64,000 nucleotides of DNA from positions 1,736,001-1,800,000 of the forward strand of contig NZ_JAUSYB010000001.1 of NCBI RefSeq assembly GCF_030816505.1, given 5' to 3'. The DNA comes from Microbacterium sp. W4I20. GTDB taxonomy: Bacteria; Actinomycetota; Actinomycetes; Actinomycetales; Microbacteriaceae. The notes under the pieces were generated by a model. The model ran no database searches, was not told the origin of the DNA, and saw only the letters and a list, made by a program, of their open reading frames with translations. The position numbers and the translations under genes are program-made. Positions 27,258-34,701 of the stretch are shown here, in pieces. Within the stretch, counting starts at the first letter, position 1. Each line of letters starts with the position of its first letter.

Positions 27258-28262
27258 TCAGCGCGCGGTCGAGACCGAATTCCGGACGAGGGGCGGGCAG
27301 GCCACCGTCACATGGGACGGCGCCTCACCGGCAGCGGCGTTCATAAGGAGTTCCGCGCCCCGCTCGCCCATCTCACGGAAGGGAAGTGCGACGGAGGACA
27401 GGCCGGGACGCAACGATCCGGCGATGATCTCCTGATTGTCGAAGCCGACGATGGAGATGTCTTCGGGGATGCGCAGGCCGAGCTCTCTGGCGGCCTCGTA
27501 TGCACCCATCGCGATACGGTCGTTCGCGCAGAACAGTCCGTCGATGTCGCGATCGCGCAGCACATCGACCGCGACCCGGTAGCCGTCCTCGGCTTCGGGG
27601 CCCGACCGGACCATGAGCGTCGGGTCGACAGCGATCCCCGCATCCGCCATCGCGCGACGGTAGCCGGCCTCACGACCGGCTGCGGCCACGAGGTCGCTGG
27701 GCAGATTGATGAACGCCACCCGTCGACGATTCGCCTCGAGCAGCATCGACGTCGCGGAATATCCGCCGTTCTCCTCGTCGGGCAGGACCGTGGAGTAACG
27801 ACCGAGGGGATCGAAGCAGTGCACGAGGACGACGGGCACGCCATCGAGGGAGACGGGCAGTTCGATGGGTCTGTTCCAGGTGGTGGCGACGATGATCCCA
27901 CCGACGCGATGCTCGAGCATCATCTCGATCGACCGAGCATCCGGGCGTTCGATGTGCGCGGCACCGGCGATGATGAGCGATTTGCCGTGGCGCCAGAACC
28001 AGTCCTGAGCTCCGGTGATCAGATCTCCACCGAAGGGAGTCGAGACGATATCGGTGACGAGTCCGAACAGGTCGGTGCGCTGCCCAGCGAGCGCCCGGGC
28101 GCCGGCATTGGGGCGGTACCCGAGTTCGGCTGCCCGCTCCCGCACACGATCACGAGTTTCGGCAGATACCTGATTCTCGTCGTTGAACGCGAAGGACACT
28201 GCCGAGCGGGAGAGACCGAGGTCTCGGGCTACGTCACTCATGGTGACGGGTCGCTTCGTCAT
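27258..28262 (-). CDS. LacI-family transcriptional regulator (fructan locus, first)
   Basis: A 334-residue repressor: helix-turn-helix TMSDVARDLGLSRSAVSFAFN, hinge RVRERAAELGYRPNAGARALAGQ, and a sensor domain with FGLVTDIVSTPFGGDLITGAQD and ISIVGFDNQEIIAGSLRPGLS. The ATG at 28262 (MTKRP) is used; a shorter start at the second methionine (MSDVA) is possible. An exact 15-bp inverted repeat lies directly upstream, and a near copy sits in the binding-protein gene just downstream, so it probably controls itself and the Opp-type operon. It resembles the next LacI-type protein over its whole length. Confidence 0.92.
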   Translation of the reverse strand: MTKRPVTMSDVARDLGLSRSAVSFAFNDENQVSAETRDRVRERAAELGYRPNAGARALAGQRTDLFGLVTDIVSTPFGGDLITGAQDWFWRHGKSLIIAGAAHIERPDARSIEMMLEHRVGGIIVATTWNRPIELPVSLDGVPVVLVHCFDPLGRYSTVLPDEENGGYSATSMLLEANRRRVAFINLPSDLVAAAGREAGYRRAMADAGIAVDPTLMVRSGPEAEDGYRVAVDVLRDRDIDGLFCANDRIAMGAYEAARELGLRIPEDISIVGFDNQEIIAGSLRPGLSSVALPFREMGERGAELLMNAAAGEAPSHVTVACPPLVRNSVSTAR

Positions 28263-28272
28263 CGTTGACTTT

Positions 28273-28317
28273 CTGTCGCGCGTTAGTAACTTCAACAATC
28301 AAACTAACGCGCGACAG
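28273..28317. promoter_or_regulatory. 15-bp perfect inverted repeat, LacI-type operator pair
   Basis: CTGTCGCGCGTTAGT (28273-28287) and its exact complement ACTAACGCGCGACAG (28303-28317) are separated by a 15-base AT-rich spacer. The sites lie 11 bases from the LacI-type start. Each arm is itself weakly palindromic (TGTCGCGCGTTA), so these may be two facing operators rather than one. Confidence 0.65.
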
Positions 28318-28385
28318 GAGGACTGTCAAGCGTGTGCATCGCATGCTGCCGAGGGTGTTCGAGGTGCTCGCGCGAGGCGCCGGGT

Positions 28386-29405
28386 TCAGATCGACTCACG
28401 AAGGATCGGCGGGCAGGTGACGAGAGTCGGGTTCGAGACGCCCGGCTCGTCGATTCCGAGAAGAACCCGCACGCCGGCCGCGCCCATTTCGTAGTGCGGC
28501 AGCGCGACCGTCGAGAGCGTCGGACGCAGATGCGCCGCGATCACATCCTGGTTGTCGAAGCCGATGACGGCCATGTCTTCCGGGATGCGCAGACCGTGCT
28601 CGCGCAGCCCGTCGTACAGGCCCATCGCGACCCGATCGTTATGGCAGAAGACCGCCGTGGCGCCCGAGTCGATGATCTGCGGCGTCGCCAGGTAACCACC
28701 CTCCTGCTCCGGGGATGCCGGGAGCACCAGGGCGTCGTCGATGTCGATGCCTGCAGCGGTGAGAGCCTGCCGGAACCCGGCGAGCCGCCCGCTCTGCGCG
28801 GGCGAAGGCGTGGTGGTGTTCACGAACGCGATCCGCCGATGTCCTGCGGCGATGAGTTCATCGGTGGCCGTGCGCCCGCCCTGCACCTCGTCTGGAACCA
28901 CCGCGGCCAACCCGCTGTCCGGGGCGAAGCAGTCCACGAGCACCGAATCGGTCTGATGGAGGGCCGCAGGCACCGTGATCTCCCGGTGGTACCAGGTGGA
29001 GTAGAGGATGCCGCGCACCTGATGCTCCAGCATCATCGCGATGGCGTCGTTCTCGACTTCGGGGTTGCCGTCGGTGTTGGCCACGAGCAGTACGAAGCCG
29101 TGCTTCCAGGCCTCGTCCTGTGCCCCGTGGATGATCTGACCGGCGAACGGCGTGGTGGCGATCTGGTCGGCGACGAGCCCGATGAAGCGCGACGTTCCCT
29201 GCGAGAGGGTCTTCGCGAGTGCATTGGGCCGATAGCCGAGCGCGGCGACGGCGTCGTGCACCCGCCGACGAGCATCCTCTCCGATTCGTGCACCTGGCTT
29301 GTCGTTGATCACGTGCGAGACCGTGGCGACCGAGACGCCGGCGACCTTAGCGACGTCGCGCATCGTGACGCTGGGCGCGTGGGCGCCGTTCCCTGCGGTA
29401 GTCAT
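28386..29405 (-). CDS. LacI-family transcriptional regulator (fructan locus, second)
   Basis: A 339-residue repressor with helix-turn-helix TMRDVAKVAGVSVATVSHVIN and a sensor domain containing FIGLVADQIATTPFAGQIIHGAQ and MAVIGFDNQDVIAAHLRPTLS. It is the last gene of the operon GH32-like, binding protein, two permeases, regulator, and overlaps the permease stop (ATGA at 29402-29405). Likely operators are the two TTGGT-AA-CGGTTA sites upstream of the operon at 34134 and 34176. With the first LacI-type gene it forms a related tandem pair, probably answering to different fructose oligomers. Confidence 0.92.
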   Translation of the reverse strand: MTTAGNGAHAPSVTMRDVAKVAGVSVATVSHVINDKPGARIGEDARRRVHDAVAALGYRPNALAKTLSQGTSRFIGLVADQIATTPFAGQIIHGAQDEAWKHGFVLLVANTDGNPEVENDAIAMMLEHQVRGILYSTWYHREITVPAALHQTDSVLVDCFAPDSGLAAVVPDEVQGGRTATDELIAAGHRRIAFVNTTTPSPAQSGRLAGFRQALTAAGIDIDDALVLPASPEQEGGYLATPQIIDSGATAVFCHNDRVAMGLYDGLREHGLRIPEDMAVIGFDNQDVIAAHLRPTLSTVALPHYEMGAAGVRVLLGIDEPGVSNPTLVTCPPILRESI

Positions 29406-30313
29406 CCTTTGGTCGCTCCACTCTCGAGGCCCTGGATCATCGCCTTGTTGAGGACGAGGAAGACGAGCAGCAGCGGCGTCACCGAGACGCAGACGGCCGC
29501 GAAGGTCGCCGTCCAATCGGTGTTGCCCATTGCCCCAATGTAGTTCTGCAGTCCCAGCGGGATGGTCTTCAGCCCGTCGGAGAGCACGAAAGTGTTCGCG
29601 AAGATGAAGTCGTTCCAGATGAAGATGCTGTTCACGAGCACGACCGTGATGATCGTGTTGACCGACAGCGGCGAGGTGATCGTGAAGAAGATCCGGTATG
29701 GGCTCGCACCGTCCAGCGACGCGGCCTCGTACGTCTCGCGGGGGATGTACTCGTAGAACGAGGAGAAGAGGTACACCGCCATGGGCAGCGCGAAAGCGGC
29801 GAGCGGGATGATCATCGAGAGGTGGGTGTCGAGCAGGCCCACCTGGGAGTAGTCGATGAAGAGCGGCACCAACGCGATCTGCACCGGCACGATGATCCCC
29901 AGGAGGAACAGTGCGCGCACCATGCCGCTGAACCGGAACCCGAGCACCTGTAACGCGAAGGCGGCCATCATTCCGGCGATGACGATGAGCACGCTGGACC
30001 CGAGTGTCACGATCAGGCTGTTCACGATGTTCAGCCCGAGATTGCCGGTGGCGAACGCGCGCCCGTAGTTGTCGAGCGTGAACTCCGACGGGAGCGCGAA
30101 CGGGTTGCCGCCGGCGAAGTCCGCCGCCGTGCGAAAGCTCGTCAGGAAGAGCCAGACGAGCGGATAGATCTGCACGACCACGATCAGCACGATGGTGACC
30201 GTGAGCAGAGTGCGCTGCGCGCGCAGCCGCGTCGAACTGCTCCGGCGAGCCGGAGGATGCGGCGTAAGCGGGGATGCCGGTGCCGCCGGCGCGAGGGTGG
30301 AGGTGGAGGTCAT
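29402..30313 (-). CDS. carbohydrate ABC transporter permease (MalG-type)
   Basis: A 303-residue CUT1 permease. After a Pro/Ala-rich N-terminus comes helix 1 (TVTIVLIVVVQIYPLVWLFL), and the EAA loop is RETYEAASLDGASPYRIFFTITSP. FIWNDFIFANTFV is the usual MalG stretch before the last helices. Both ends overlap neighbours by ATGA. It pairs with the permease at 30310. The operon has no ATPase gene. Confidence 0.95.
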   Translation of the reverse strand: MTSTSTLAPAAPASPLTPHPPARRSSSTRLRAQRTLLTVTIVLIVVVQIYPLVWLFLTSFRTAADFAGGNPFALPSEFTLDNYGRAFATGNLGLNIVNSLIVTLGSSVLIVIAGMMAAFALQVLGFRFSGMVRALFLLGIIVPVQIALVPLFIDYSQVGLLDTHLSMIIPLAAFALPMAVYLFSSFYEYIPRETYEAASLDGASPYRIFFTITSPLSVNTIITVVLVNSIFIWNDFIFANTFVLSDGLKTIPLGLQNYIGAMGNTDWTATFAAVCVSVTPLLLVFLVLNKAMIQGLESGATKG

Positions 30314-31275
30314 GATCGATCCTTCCGGCGCAGCAGAAGCAGGATGAGTCCGACGGCGACGAGGCACTCGATGACGATGAACACCGAGATCGCGCTGGCG
30401 TAGCCGTAGTCGGTGTGCACGAACGCGGTCTTGTACATGTAGGTGGTCAGGAGTTCCGACGCCTGACCGGGTCCGCCCCCGGTGAGCAGGTAGGGGATGT
30501 CGAACCCACGGAGCGCGAAGGTGGTCGCCATGATCGTCGTCGTGATCCACACGGGCCGGATGTAGGGGAACCGGATCCGCCAGAACACCTGCCACCAGGA
30601 GGCTCCGTCGAGACGCGCCGCCTCTTCCAGCTCGCGGGGCACCGCGATGAGTGCGGCGTAGATGATGAGCATGTACAGGCCGGTGAAGCGCCACCCCTCG
30701 GGGATCGACACTGCCGCGAGCACCGTCTGCACATTCGACAGCCACGCGGTCTGGAGGCCCTCGAGCCCGACCCACGCGAGAGCTTGATTCAACAGGCCCA
30801 CCGGTTCGAGCGAATAGATCCGCTGGAAGAGAATGGCGATGGCCACCGTCGAGATCACGGCGGGCAGGAGGTAGATCGTCTTGACGAGTTCCCGCGCCTT
30901 CGGGAGGGCGGTGAGCAGACCGGCGACGAACAGCGCGCCGCCGAGCTGCAGTACGAGACAGATCACCAGGTAGGCGACTGCGTTCCCGAAGGCCGTCCAG
31001 AAGACGTCGTCGCGGGTGAGCATCTTGACGTAGTTGTCGAAGCCGACGAAGGCCATGTCCGTGATGCCGTCCCAGCGGAAGAAGCTGAGGACGAGGGACT
31101 GCACGATCGGCAGCAGCACGGCCACGCTGTACAGCAGCAGCGGTGGGATGAGGAACACGAGGACCGAGAGCGTCGACCGGCGCGGGAGCATGGCCCCCGA
31201 CATCGGCCGGCGCCGTGGCTGCCGGGACGGGCGCGTGCGAGCCGCGACCGTCCCGGACGTGAGCACATCAGCCAT
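30310..31275 (-). CDS. carbohydrate ABC transporter permease (MalF-type)
   Basis: A 321-residue permease with a basic N-terminus, first helix VLVFLIPPLLLYSVAVLLPIV, and EAA loop RELEEAARLDGASWWQVFWRIRFP. GFDIPYLLTGGGPGQASE is the typical MalF/UgpA loop. The ATG at 31275 overlaps the binding-protein stop by 8 bases; the further-upstream open frame is a shadow of that gene. Confidence 0.95.
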   Translation of the reverse strand: MADVLTSGTVAARTRPSRQPRRRPMSGAMLPRRSTLSVLVFLIPPLLLYSVAVLLPIVQSLVLSFFRWDGITDMAFVGFDNYVKMLTRDDVFWTAFGNAVAYLVICLVLQLGGALFVAGLLTALPKARELVKTIYLLPAVISTVAIAILFQRIYSLEPVGLLNQALAWVGLEGLQTAWLSNVQTVLAAVSIPEGWRFTGLYMLIIYAALIAVPRELEEAARLDGASWWQVFWRIRFPYIRPVWITTTIMATTFALRGFDIPYLLTGGGPGQASELLTTYMYKTAFVHTDYGYASAISVFIVIECLVAVGLILLLLRRKDRS

Positions 31276-32605
31276 CGCTGTTCTCCGAGAGCGTCTTGTC
31301 CATGGTCTCGATGAATTCATCCGGCGTGATCTCGCCCTGTACGAGCAGGGTGAGCTCCTGCTGAAGGCGCGTGTTCGTGGCCGGGTCCAGCTGCGTGTCC
31401 CACGGCATGGCGATCGCCTCGCCGACACCGTCCGCCTGCTCCACCGCGCGGCCGTAGAGCGACGTGGCCGTGTCAGGGATCGTGGTGGCCGCCGATGATG
31501 TCGGCGACAGAGCGCCCGTCGATGCGTACAGCTCCGGGTAACGCTCGAGCGCGAAGGCGAGGAAGTCGCGTACCAGAGGGTCGTAGGTCTTGGCGTTCAC
31601 CGCCATGCCGATGCCGGAGGGCGTGACGTACTCGTTTTCGGCTGTCACCGCGTCGTCGATCGTCGGAAGGGTGAAGTAGTCCACGTCATCGCGGACTCGG
31701 GGATCGAGGGTTTCGGTGGCGAGGTTGCCGAACTCCCAGGTGCCGATGTTGTAGACGGCCGCCGCACCCGAGGTGAACTGAGCCTGTGCGTCGGCGTACC
31801 CGGTCGCGGAGAAGCCCTCGGAGAAGCAGCCGGACTGCCCGAGCGAGTACAGCCATTCGGCCGCCGCGCGACCAGCAGGGTCGGAGAAGGAGGCGTCCCC
31901 GTTCTTCAGGTCCTGCACGTACTCCGGCCCGGCCATGCGGAACGGGTAGTAGGCCATGTACCGCTCGAGGGGCCACTGGTCCTGGCCGTCCAGCGCGATG
32001 GGGGTGACGCCCGCGGCGCGGAGGTCCTCGCACATCTGCGGGAAGTCGTCGAGCGTGGCCGGCACGGTCGCGCCGGCATCCTCGAACAGGGCCTTGTTGT
32101 ACCAGAAGAACTCCAGCTGGAACTCGAAGGGCACCATGTAGAGCGAGCCGTCATCGAACCGCTGATAGTTCAGCGCGGCGGGACGATAGTCATCGGTCAG
32201 ACCGAGGTCGTCGAGGAGGAGGTCGACGTCGACCATCCGCCCCTGCTCGGCGAGCTTCTGGGCGAAGGGCGTCGCGTCGGTGTCGAAGAGCTCGGGGAGC
32301 TTGTTCGCCGCTGCGAGCGTCTCGTACTTCTGGATGTAAGAGGGGCGATCCGGTGTCGTGATCAGGTTGAGTGCGAATCCGGGGTGGTCCGCGGCGTACT
32401 CGTCCGCGATCTTCTCCATCGTGGTGATGACACCGCCGTCCGCCGGACGCGAGAGCAGCCAGGAGATCTCACGGGGAACGACCTCCCCCTCGGGGTCGAT
32501 GTCGGTCGGGTCGCCTGCGGGGGATGCTCCCCCGCAGGCGGTGAGCACCAGCGCGGTCGTCGCGGCGGCGGCGAGAAACGCGATCCTGCGTGCGGGTCGA
32601 ATCAT
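31268..32605 (-). CDS. sugar ABC transporter substrate-binding lipoprotein (family 1)
   Basis: A 445-residue lipoprotein with signal AFLAAAATTALVLTAC ending in an LTAC lipobox. The mature protein has family-1 features such as ISWLLSRPADGGVITTMEKIADEYAADHP, the aromatic FEFQLEFFWYNKALFEDAG, and GIGMAVNAKTYDPLV. It follows the GH32-like gene by 41 bases and precedes two permeases. As part of a GH32-led operon its ligand is probably a short fructan, distinct from that of the Opp-type importer. Confidence 0.94.
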   Translation of the reverse strand: MIRPARRIAFLAAAATTALVLTACGGASPAGDPTDIDPEGEVVPREISWLLSRPADGGVITTMEKIADEYAADHPGFALNLITTPDRPSYIQKYETLAAANKLPELFDTDATPFAQKLAEQGRMVDVDLLLDDLGLTDDYRPAALNYQRFDDGSLYMVPFEFQLEFFWYNKALFEDAGATVPATLDDFPQMCEDLRAAGVTPIALDGQDQWPLERYMAYYPFRMAGPEYVQDLKNGDASFSDPAGRAAAEWLYSLGQSGCFSEGFSATGYADAQAQFTSGAAAVYNIGTWEFGNLATETLDPRVRDDVDYFTLPTIDDAVTAENEYVTPSGIGMAVNAKTYDPLVRDFLAFALERYPELYASTGALSPTSSAATTIPDTATSLYGRAVEQADGVGEAIAMPWDTQLDPATNTRLQQELTLLVQGEITPDEFIETMDKTLSENSDG

Positions 32606-32646
32606 GGTGAATCTCCTTCGATGTCCATCGGGTTGGGGGTCAGCTA

Positions 32647-34131
32647 TCAGACGTTCGCTGTGAGGAGGCCGGGCTCTCGCGCGGCGGCGGGAGAGCGATC
32701 ACGCGTGCGCAGGCTCAGCTCGCGAACGGTGGTCTCCCCCTCACCGACGAACACTCCTACCCGACCTGTCGGGTGGTCGTAGAGACGCGTGCTCAGCACG
32801 GTCGAGTCGTCGACCGTCGCGACGCAGAGCTCGCCCTCGACGATCACCTCGAGCTCGTGCTCGCCGGGGGCGAGATCGACGGGGCGCTCGAGCTCGATCA
32901 GGAAGGGCACGTCTCCCGAGATCTGCCACTGCTCCGTGCCAGTGGAGCGGCGCGGCCAGCGGTCGAAGACGAGGCGGTTACGCTGCGGCTCGAGCCTGAG
33001 GCTGTAGCCGGATTCGCCATCATCGCCGACCCGGAGCACGATGCCGCATTCCCTGGTGCTCGCCCCGATGTCGAATCGCGCGACGAGACGGAACGGCTCC
33101 TCGACGACGTTCTTCACCAAGCTCTGCTCGTACCCGTCGGGGGCGCTCAGCCTCGTGCCGGCGGGGAGCAGTGCGGTCGGCGCGCCGAAGGTCTGGCGAA
33201 GTTCATCGGTCGGGTGGAAGGCCAGCGTTCCGTCGGCGCGCTGCTCGGCTTCGATGACCGCCATCGTGCCCGCCCACTGCCAGGCGCCGTCATCGATGCC
33301 GCCCTCGCGCGTTGCGATCCATCCGAAGAAGAAGCGCCGACCATCACGAGCGGCGGACTTGGCCGCGTAGAAGGCGCGGGAGTCGAGAGTGTCGTGCTCG
33401 GGAACGATCCAAGGCCCGTCGAGGCTGCGCGCCATGCGGTAACGGGTCGTGAACGCATCGCTGAACTCGGACGAGACCAGGTACCACCAGTCTCCCCACT
33501 GGAACACCTCGGGGCATTCGTGCGCCACACAGCGCCGAGGATCCCAGAACGGCGCGACGGGCTGCCAGTGCTCGAGGTCGCTCGAGGTGCACTGGGCGAT
33601 GACGCCTCGACGCCGGTCCGGACCGTTGTCGTGCCGAGCGGTGATCAGCATCCGCCAGAGTCCGGTGCTCTCGTCGCGGAAGACGAACGGATCGCGCCAG
33701 TCGGCGGTCTCATACCCGGCCGTCGCCCCGAAAGTGTGCTCCGGATGACGCTGCCATGAAGCCATGCCGTCATCGCTCGTCGCGTGGAGGACCAGTTGCA
33801 GGGGCAGCCCGTCCGGTCCGTGCCTGTCGGGATTCTGTCCTGTGTAGAAGGCGTGGTGCACGCCCTGCGCGTCCCGAACGATGCTGCCCGTATAGATGTT
33901 GAAATCGTCGGAGTGAGAGCCGCCGGAGGCGATCGCCTCGCCGTGAACGGCGAAGTCGACGAGGTTGTCCGTAGAGATGCGGTGCCAGGGCATGCCCTCT
34001 TTCGGCACCTGTCGCGTCTCGTGCAGGTAGAACAAGTGGAAGACGCCGTCTTCCTCCCAGGGGATGACATCCCCCACCCATGCACTCTGCGGCTGATAGA
34101 AACCTCGCTGGCTCACTGCCCGTCCAATCAT
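32647..34131 (-). CDS. GH32-like protein with variant nucleophile motif (GDVIPWEE)
   Basis: A 494-residue relative of the variant GH32 at 24032. The first blade reads WVGDVIPWEEDGVFHLFYL with Asp21 in the nucleophile place; DWRDPFVF (144-151) and HECPEVF with Glu205 complete the active site. A C-terminal sandwich contains RECGIVLRVGDDGESGYSLRLEP. No signal peptide is seen. It is the first gene of the MalEFG-type fructan operon and starts at the ATG at 34131, right after the promoter/operator region. Two such variants in one locus, each with its own transporter, suggest related but different substrates. Confidence 0.86.
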   Translation of the reverse strand: MIGRAVSQRGFYQPQSAWVGDVIPWEEDGVFHLFYLHETRQVPKEGMPWHRISTDNLVDFAVHGEAIASGGSHSDDFNIYTGSIVRDAQGVHHAFYTGQNPDRHGPDGLPLQLVLHATSDDGMASWQRHPEHTFGATAGYETADWRDPFVFRDESTGLWRMLITARHDNGPDRRRGVIAQCTSSDLEHWQPVAPFWDPRRCVAHECPEVFQWGDWWYLVSSEFSDAFTTRYRMARSLDGPWIVPEHDTLDSRAFYAAKSAARDGRRFFFGWIATREGGIDDGAWQWAGTMAVIEAEQRADGTLAFHPTDELRQTFGAPTALLPAGTRLSAPDGYEQSLVKNVVEEPFRLVARFDIGASTRECGIVLRVGDDGESGYSLRLEPQRNRLVFDRWPRRSTGTEQWQISGDVPFLIELERPVDLAPGEHELEVIVEGELCVATVDDSTVLSTRLYDHPTGRVGVFVGEGETTVRELSLRTRDRSPAAAREPGLLTANV

Positions 34132-34133
34132 CG

Positions 34134-34190
34134 TTGGTTAATCGGTTACGCAGAGAGTAGCCCGACAGATCGAGATTGGTCAAGCGGTTA
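34134..34190. promoter_or_regulatory. paired LacI-type operators upstream of the GH32/MalEFG operon
   Basis: TTGGTTAATCGGTTA (34134-34148) and TTGGTCAAGCGGTTA (34176-34190) differ at two of 15 positions and are 42 bases apart, centre to centre. The TTAA-CG-TTAA-like core is common for LacI-family sites. They sit 3 and 45 bases upstream of the first gene and are the likely target of the operon's own LacI-type protein. Confidence 0.6.
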
Positions 34191-34250
34191 ATCAGATGAG
34201 TTCGGGGGGATCGAGCGGCGGCAGATTGAGCGACCATACTCCGGAACCAG

Positions 34251-34276
34251 AAAATCCCCGCCGGAGCGGGGATTTT
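34251..34276 (-). terminator. strong intrinsic terminator after the tRNA-Ser fragment
   Basis: AAAATCCCCGC (34251-34261) and GCGGGGATTTT (34266-34276) form a perfect 11-bp stem with a 4-base loop. The A- and T-rich ends make it work on either strand. It lies directly 3' of the tRNA-Ser remnant, as expected for the terminator of the original tRNA gene. Confidence 0.8.
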
Positions 34277-34281
34277 CACTG

Positions 34282-34341
34282 CGGAGACGAGGGGATTTGA
34301 ACCCCTGGTCCCCGTGAGGGGACTCCACCTTAGCAGAGTGA
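34282..34341 (-). tRNA. tRNA-Ser(GCU) 3' portion only (att-like remnant)
   Basis: On the minus strand this has the anticodon arm with loop CTGCTAA (GCT anticodon at 34332-34334), a long variable arm (GTCCCC-GTGA-GGGGAC), the T-arm AGGGGTTCAAATCCCCT, and the 3' acceptor strand CGTCTCC plus G. The matching 5' acceptor GGAGACG and a D-arm are absent upstream, so this is not a working tRNA. A 3' fragment with its terminator is what an integrative element leaves at its far end after inserting into a tRNA gene. The orientation predicts an element extending to the right, with the intact tRNA at its other end. Confidence 0.7.
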
Positions 34342-34701
34342 TCCTGACGGAATTGCGGCACCGAGACACTAGACCTGATCAGCCGAGGAAACCTCTGCTT
34401 TTGCCTTATGAACAGGGATTCTCAGGATGCACGTGACGCACTTCCGGCACGCGAGAGATCGCCCGAAACAGTATCCTCGCGATGCCCGGGGACACCTGGG
34501 GGACACCTGGCGCCGCCCCGATCAGCGTGCTCGTCGCGAATTCGCGCTCACGCCCATACCTGTTGGACAAATGATCTGCACCGTCCCCTGCGACCGAGGT
34601 GTAGCGCCACTGATAGTCGTAACTATGTCAGTACCGGTCCGCTGGCCTTGCTGCTGCCACCTTCGTACCTAAAGGCAGTGCTGTCTGCCACACTGAGCTA
34701 T
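34342..34701. other. gene-free stretch at the left end of the putative island
   Basis: No coding region with plausible composition was seen. It contains a tandem 11-bp repeat (34488-34509) and then AT-richer sequence leading to the SIR2-like gene, whose ATG has only a weak ribosome site. No integrase gene lies here. Confidence 0.5.
34488..34509 (+). repeat. tandem 11-bp direct repeat near the att-like site
   Basis: GGGGACACCTG occurs twice in direct succession, about 150 bases inside the putative element. Short direct repeats at this distance can be arm-type integrase sites, but no integrase is available for comparison. Confidence 0.5.

Noticed and set aside
34282..34373. Complete tRNA-Ser gene
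   Set aside because: The 5' acceptor strand GGAGACG and a D-arm cannot be found upstream of the anticodon arm.
34408..34701. 98-codon N-terminal extension of the SIR2-like gene
   Set aside because: It lacks coding character, includes the tandem 11-bp repeat, and the SIR2 domain already begins about 20 residues after the ATG at 34702.
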